Source of the DNA: Ketobacter sp.
GTDB lineage: Bacteria; Pseudomonadota; Gammaproteobacteria; Pseudomonadales; Ketobacteraceae
Direction: 5' to 3'
Assembly: GCF_003671495.1 (NCBI RefSeq)
Contig: NZ_RCHN01000011.1
Span: 1-63,151, forward strand
Length of the DNA: 63,151 bases
The translations under genes and the position numbers were made by a program. Positions 63,003 to 63,151 of this stretch are shown here, piece after piece (the first letter of the stretch is position 1; each line of letters starts with the position of its first letter). The notes under the pieces are model-generated. The model did not search any database, had not been told where the DNA came from, and worked only from the letters and a program-made list of their open reading frames with translations.

Positions 63003-63151
63003 AAATTGTCTGGACAGGGGCAGCGTTGCTAGCCCGGATTTCTCATAGTGCTCCAACAACCTTCGCAGACCAAGCCTGGTAGTGCCAGATCCGAGTGGTC
63101 ATGGTCGAAGTTGGCGATTATTTAGCCAGTTTCCGGCATTCAGGCACAACT
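63003..63151. other. Gene-free right edge
   Basis: I see no coding start here in these 149 bases. The region should lead into a gene beyond the window. Confidence 0.4.

Noticed and set aside
63030..63050. Insertion-sequence end near the right edge
   Set aside because: The local string looks vaguely repeat-like, but there is no inverted partner, no transposase and no target duplication in the window.

Overview
The window reads as chromosome of a marine or halophilic Gammaproteobacterium that lives on hydrophobic substrates (in the manner of Ketobacter, Alcanivorax or Marinobacter; the genus is inferred, not proven). The reasons are genes for ectoine breakdown and glucosylglycerol turnover, many acyl-CoA and oxygenase genes, a moderately GC-rich coding sequence, and tightly packed operons with ATGA, TAATG and TGATG overlaps. 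I see no tRNA, rRNA, CRISPR array, transposase, integrase or phage gene.

Layout. 0-2.6 kb: a [2Fe-2S] ferredoxin and its FAD reductase, divergently transcribed around a perfect operator-like palindrome, followed by a TetR regulator. 2.6-6.6 kb: a secreted cholesterol-oxidase-like flavoprotein and a CocE-type lipoprotein hydrolase. 6.9-10.1 kb: a coupled cassette of arylsulfotransferase, two small membrane proteins and a cytosolic sulfotransferase. 10.35-12.6 kb: a cytochrome P450 and an NTF2-like protein, whose promoter carries a half-site like that of the ferredoxin promoter. 12.8-19.1 kb: a seven-gene minus-strand operon (SDR, DUF1214, sulfotransferase, two SDRs, SRPBCC, SnoaL-like) divergent from a TetR gene. 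20-24 kb: a NifX-like pair, a YyaL/DUF255 protein and a protein of three GAF-like repeats. 24.4-29.3 kb: two tandem Ser/Thr-kinase paralogues, the second a predicted pseudokinase. 29.3-33.4 kb: an unusual TRAP-type transport operon. 33.6-45.5 kb: a ten-gene branched-chain or isoprenoid acyl-CoA catabolic operon (two acyl-CoA dehydrogenases, racemase, ligase, biotin carboxylase beta and alpha subunits, hydratase, metallo-hydrolase, nitroreductase, small protein) containing a large hairpin repeat. 45.6-51 kb: an exosortase-type cargo protein, a metallo-hydrolase and two DUF2236 (MpaB-type) oxygenases with a TetR. 51.3-56.4 kb: ectoine catabolism (doeB2-doeD-doeA-doeC). 56.4-60.5 kb: GH13_18 glucosylglycerol phosphorylase and the fused glucosylglycerol-phosphate phosphatase/synthase. 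60.5-63 kb: a paired acyl-CoA dehydrogenase that looks heteromeric.

How it may work together (inference). The left half looks like an oxidation and conjugation region for steroid- or terpenoid-like molecules: P450 with its redox partners, SDRs, cholesterol-oxidase-like enzyme, sulfotransferases. The middle and right-end acyl-CoA genes would degrade branched side chains. The right part manages compatible solutes: ectoine is degraded, and glucosylglycerol is made and phosphorolysed. Near-identical palindromes at both ends of the window suggest that one regulator outside or inside the window controls genes at both edges.
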